Assembly (NCBI RefSeq): GCF_003589595.1
Contig: NW_020653333.1
Location: 2,543,996 to 2,607,995, forward strand
Length of the DNA stretch: 64,000 nt
Direction of reading: 5' to 3'
Source of the DNA: Hyposmocoma kahamanoa
Taxonomy: Eukaryota; Arthropoda; Insecta; Lepidoptera; Cosmopterigidae
Shown here: positions 43,801 through 49,800 of the stretch, one piece after another
Layout: each line of letters starts with the position of its first letter
Numbering within the stretch: position 1 is the stretch's first letter
The notes under the pieces: model-generated
What the model was told of the DNA's origin: nothing
Databases searched by the model: none
Seen by the model: only the letters and a program-made list of their open reading frames with translations
Position numbers and translations under genes: made by a program

Positions 43801-46800
43801 AAAAAAAAAGTTAATGTCGATTTACTCATTAAGTAACATACTTTCTGTAATAAATTAATGCTTACTGTGCAAAAGTGAAAGTCGTAGCCATCGAAATAAC
43901 AAAGTAATAACGTTAAATCCCTCTCCTGTGAGATTTGGTTTGGTGCAGATACGCGTATTTTACCAATACTACAAACGCGGATTTGCACTATCTCCGGCGA
44001 TATGTCAAAGTACCTATCGAATACAGCGGTTTTCTTGTTTGTTCTGAATTTCGAAGTAAGTTTGTGTTTTTTTTCCATCGTGAAAATTTTTAGAAATCTT
44101 GTTTCATACCGTATTATCAGTGTATATACTCAATTTTACTATATACTTTTTCCAAAGAAGAAAAGATAAAACGTTATACCATGATAAGAATTATGCCACT
44201 AGTTGTAATATTTTCATGAATTACCACGTAGGTTTTAATCCTCAGTCACGTAGCTTTATAAGTATCTTATTTACGTAATCTCCAACTCATCAATAATTTA
44301 AAACACCTATAACTGATGGCAAATTTTGATTAAATGATAAGTTTTGTATGATTGAAATATTGTACTAACTGTAATACTAACACCGATAAACTATGATTAC
44401 AACCAATGGTCGGAAAAAGATATTCCACATATACAGATAGGTACATGTATAGATATAATTATAAATAAATAAATAAATAAATAAATAACGCACACACTCA
44501 ACATAGCCCCGCACTAGGGAAACCCTGTGTCGCGGGTGCCATGGACACACACATAGACAACCACAAATTACACCCAAATCACGAGAGAAATAATTGTAGG
44601 TCATACAACTATTTCTCCCGGCCCGGGAATCGAACCTGGGACCTCTGCGTGGCAGTTCGGCATGGTATCCGTTCGGCTACGAAGGCAGTTAAAATAATAA
44701 TATAAATAATAATAAGTTAAAATAAGGACCGACATAGAGTTGTTAAAACCACCAAATATTAAATAATTACTTTTTCGAATTCCGGATTTCCGTAAATGGT
44801 TTTACTGCATCGTAGGACTAAGCTACTGGCCTAGGAAGTCGAAGTTGGATTTTAAAGTAATTCTAATGGTGCCATGTAAAAAAATGCACGAGATAACTGA
44901 CCTTTTACTATTGACAGTCACATTGACGGAACGGCAACAAGGCTGTTAGTTATCTACTACATTTTTTACATCGTCCTATTTGAATTACTTCGAAAGCGAA
45001 CTTCGACTTCCTAAGCCAGTAGTTTGTCCTACGAAGCAGTAAAACCATTTCCGGAAATCCGGAATTCGAGAAGTAATGAATTAATATTTGTATGAATTAA
45101 TATGTGGTGTTAACAACTTTATGTTGCTCCTTGTAGCTGCTGTATCTATATATATGGCACATCTTTTTCCGACCATTCATCATAACATAAAATTTATGCT
45201 AATCCCGGATATAAACCCTCGTAAGAAAGAAAGGCTCAAGCACCTAATTCAAAATTCGGAGATATTCGCCGACCTCATCGTCGTTTTCCTTCATGTCAAA
45301 TGCGCACTTATTTACTTATAAAAGAAAATTAAATAATAAGAATAGTTCTCTAGAAGAGAATTAAGTATAAAAATTAAATTAAATATTATTTTATAAAAAA
45401 ATTAAAAGAATAAAAAAGTAGACTGTGTATATTCCTCAATCAAGATCGACTGTTGTTCGATTTTATGTTTCCTAAACGAAACAATAAATTTATTTAAAAA
45501 AAATCTAAAAACACCTTTAGATATGCCTTTTGAATAACGAGATTATGTTTTGTCCTCTTTTCGCTGTATAATCACATCGGACTCTGTTCTTCGGATGAGT
45601 AGAATATATTAATTTATTTTACATTATCAATATCACAATTGAAATTACAATGTCAAGGGATAATATAATATATTTGTAAAGCTCTTATCTCACACATACA
45701 TTATCAAATCAACAGACAACATTATGTACGAGTACGTGTATATAAAATTATAGCATATATTATATTTATATATAAAATTATAGATAATATGCAGTCATCT
45801 GCCTTTATTTCTCATCTAAAACGTATCGTATCTTTCCTTTAGTGTTTTTAAGATAGCAAACATGCTTTTACGAGTTTATAATTTATTGACGTAGTTATCT
45901 GGTAGATAATATAAAAATTCAATAAAACATAGCTTATAAGATTTTTCAAAGGCGCTCTAGGTAGTTAGGTATATTTGTTTATCAATACAAATAAATTTGA
46001 AAACTTAAGGAAGTTGCTTTTTTCATTTTGACTCGTATTGTTATCAACTGCAAGTTCTGTAGGTATACTAATTATGAATAATAAAATTTGTTTTGTAAGG
46101 CAAAGTTCAAAGGGTTTAACTATTTTATTGCATCTTTCTAAATTTCTTAGTTGACTTTAAATTATATAGTATAGCTGGTTACAAATGTTGAATTCCTTTA
46201 CGTACTTAATTTATTTATAAACAATAGAATATAATGTATATTACTTGCTACCCATTGCTGGCACGAGTGTTATGAATATATATACTTATATACATTAATT
46301 ACACGGGAAGGGGACGTACACTAAATAGAGGCCAAATGCGGTTAGTCACTTTAAAATAAGAATTTAAAAAAATGCGCAGGCTCAAAGACCTGGAGGTGGA
46401 ACTGCTTCAGGACCTGGGCCTCCCGTTGAGGAGATCGCAGGACCTTCAAAGGCCTTAGTGGACGACGCCCAGACTGTATTAGAAGAGGCCTCAGAACCAT
46501 CAAGTCCCACAGAAGAAGCGGGGCCATCAAAACCAAGGCTAACAAAACTGGCCCGTGTAAACAAACTCATCCACCTAGAAGCAGGGCCATCAAAACCAGG
46601 GCCACCCAAACCAGGGCCATCGAAACCAGGGTCATCGAAACTCAAAGCAAAACTGGCCCGCCTAAACAGCCTGATCCGCAGTATGAAAGATCCGCTGAGG
46701 GTGAACTAACGTCTATATGCCTGGCAGTACGAATTACACCATAGTTTTTTCTTTGAGCCTAGTTATTTTTTTTATTTCGCACATATTCCATGATCATGTC

Positions 46801-49800
46801 AGTTGAACAGGCTGCTATTAGCTTATAGTTGTATTGAGTAAAGGAATTCAGCATTTGAAAACGCTTGTAGGTAATGCTTGGGCAGAAAAAAAACCTGTTG
46901 GCAGAATACACTTTAAACCTAAAGGATGTTGCCGTTTTTTTTAAAATAATTCATTACCATGAATAAACAAAAAATAATAATGTTCAAAAAGTATTTTACT
47001 AATTGGATGGTAATGTTTTTACGTTCTTCTAATAGAACTGTAGGATATTTTTTCTCCGTTCAGTACTAGCATTGGCAAAAAAGGAATGATTCTTAAACAT
47101 TTTACGACGCTTGTTGTCAGAAATATTGACATGCTTTATCTCAGGGGATATACATTATACATGGCACATTTTCTGGACATTATCTAATGTATTTTTTTCT
47201 GGCCTAGCTTTTTCGCCTCATGTTTCTCCATCTATTTGTTTTATTACTAAAGTTGATGAGATTGTTGTTATTGTTATGGTTGCCTAGTATGGAACAATTG
47301 ATTAGCTTCGTCGCATTATTTATTTTGGCTCAAGATATTTCATTATTTTCGTGCAATAATACTAGCTTGATTTTAAATATATATGTTTAAAAAACTTTCA
47401 TAGATTTGTCACGGGTGGCACTACGGTCATTAAAGTCATTAAAACCAAAAACTAACATCTGCAACAAGCACATAGAAACGTTAGTGAGGTCTGCTGGTTC
47501 GGTTAAAGGGCAACTCTGTCAAATGTTTGACCAGACACAATACGAGGTTTCAGTGTGCATTATTCAGTGGTGTCTCTCTGATGATTAGGGTGCCTTCAAA
47601 TCAAACGTGCAGCCGCGCCACTACTCATTTTCCTGGTCATTCTCTGTTATTTTTGTAAACAGCCATATTTATTTACTAATTTTATGATCTAAAAAAAAAG
47701 GAAACAGAAAAACAAAATTCGAAAAAAAAACGAAAAAAACGATTTTTGTGTAAAAAAGTAATAAAATAAAAATAGAACAGGTCCAAAAATTGAGCTGGCG
47801 TAGTGTTTCATTGGAGGTATCGAGATATTTATTGTATGAAAATTAGTAGCGATGCCACAGATCCGCCATATCTACAGGCGTGTAATTTGAAGGCGCTCTT
47901 AGAGCGGTTTCACACAGTGACTTTTGCTTATGCAGTAGCGATGCAGTCGCTAATCGTCTACCTTTACACACGCGTGCAATTTTAAGCAGTGATGCAATCG
48001 CGATATATATTATATCGCTACACTTGGGATTTATAGTCGCGCGTTTGCATCGATGCAATCGCTTATAAATCGCATGTGTAGCGATGCAGTCGCGTGTGTC
48101 ACGAACGCGCGTTTGCATCGCTGCTGATAGTCGCCGTGTGTAACCTAACCCTTAGACGTAGCTTTACGCTTAGCACCGCTGATCAGAAAAATTAAATCAT
48201 CCGAATCTTTCGTTTACTTGAAAAATTACAAAGCTATTACAACCCGAAACGCACACCTTGACCAAGTACATAACCCAATCATATTTTATTATTAGCATTC
48301 ATTCAAACTGCCCAATTTAGGAACGGAATTACTCTGCCGTTCCTGAACCTATACACCATGAAATTTGAAATTATCTTTAAAAAATACCAATCGCGACGAA
48401 CTCAAAATTTTGAATTTCGACCCGTGACCTGAGACAATTGAAGCAAAGGTTAAAAAAAAACATTTGCGGGCGTCATTGTACAGAACTTAGATACCAGGAA
48501 TCGACATTCCGTTTAGTGCCATCTAAGCTTCTGTATGAAGCTTATTTTGTTTCTCAGTACAGCACTTTTTAGATTTTGCGGTAAAATTTGCTTTGAACAT
48601 TTGCCATAAGCTCATCAACTTACAGAGGTAACTTTCGAAGAATGTTTTGGTACACGTGGTTTGACTACTAGTAGCACATTTCTTGTCATCATAGCTTTTT
48701 ATACAGCCAAGAGCACATCATGCTTGACACTTTGGATCGTTGTTATCACAAGTGACATAGTGTTAATTTGAATCTCAGGTGTCAAGCTTTTTTATGATCT
48801 TATATATTTTTTTGTATAATAAAATTTGTTCGCTTCTTAATTGGTTACTTTCATAAAGATGCTAACTTCGTTCATGCGTAAGTTGTTAAAAAAACGATTG
48901 GAAACTTCTAACTCTTCTAATCGTTTTTTTCCCGCAAATTACATTTCAACTTTCGAAAGATTCGGTAAAGACACTAAAACTACATATCATTTTCCAGGAA
49001 GAAAAAGAAGAAACCTTAGAAATGCTAGAACAAGGTCAAGCAGAAGTAAGAAGAAGACGAAGAAAAGCAATATTAAAAGTGTTCCTATCAACTGCTACTT
49101 TGACCTTCCTTGCTGAATGGGGGGACAGGTCGCAGTTGGCCACGGTGGTGTTGGCTACTAGGGAAGATGCAGTGGGAGTCGTCGTTGGGGGGTCCTTGGG
49201 ACACGCCCTTTGTACAGGCTTGGCTGTGGTCGGGGGGAGAATGGTGGCGCAGAAGATTTCTGTGCGGACTGGTGAGTTAAAATTGTTAACAGAGTAATAA
49301 AATAACCTATATTAAATGCATTATATCCGCTCGTGATTACAAAAATTCAGGCTTGTTGGAAGATAGTAATATTAGAAAATTGTTATATTATTGATTTTAA
49401 TGAACACTATGATCTTTTACTACTTTCTGAAATTACTCCCTCCACTATAACTTATTTTTGTTAGGATTAGAAAAAAAACGTAAACAAAGAAGCAGTGATC
49501 TTAAACATTTTTCTTCTTCAACAAATTACTGTAAAGGAAATTGTCATCAGAATTGATGACCAAATGACACGATAATGTGTTCTTATTTTATAAAAATTTG
49601 CCATTTAATATTTAGAAGCTCTATTTATTTAAATTTATTATAGTGCAAGTCTTTGAAATAGACTAAGTATTTAACCTTCAGTGAAAAATTTTCTCTTTAT
49701 AATAAATATCAAGTGATGGGACGAACAAGTCGAGAGCCTGGTGGTAAGCTACGCGCCTATCCATAACAGTTGCAGTGCCACTCAGACTTTAAATCGCAAA

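Larger units (their letters stand above)
41616..48997 (+). other. TMEM165: Intron 3 of TMEM165 (7.4 kb)
   Basis: Bounded by CAG|GTCAGT and TTTTCCAG. It contains the third P-like MITE, a SINE-interrupted foldback element and an exon-like GC-rich frame at 46380. Confidence 0.9.

Noticed and set aside
46382..46645. Minus-strand frame rich in GFDGPG
   Set aside because: Mirror of the GC-rich Pro/Lys repeats on the + strand; both strands cannot both be taken as coding, and the + frame has the acceptor-like site and a natural stop.
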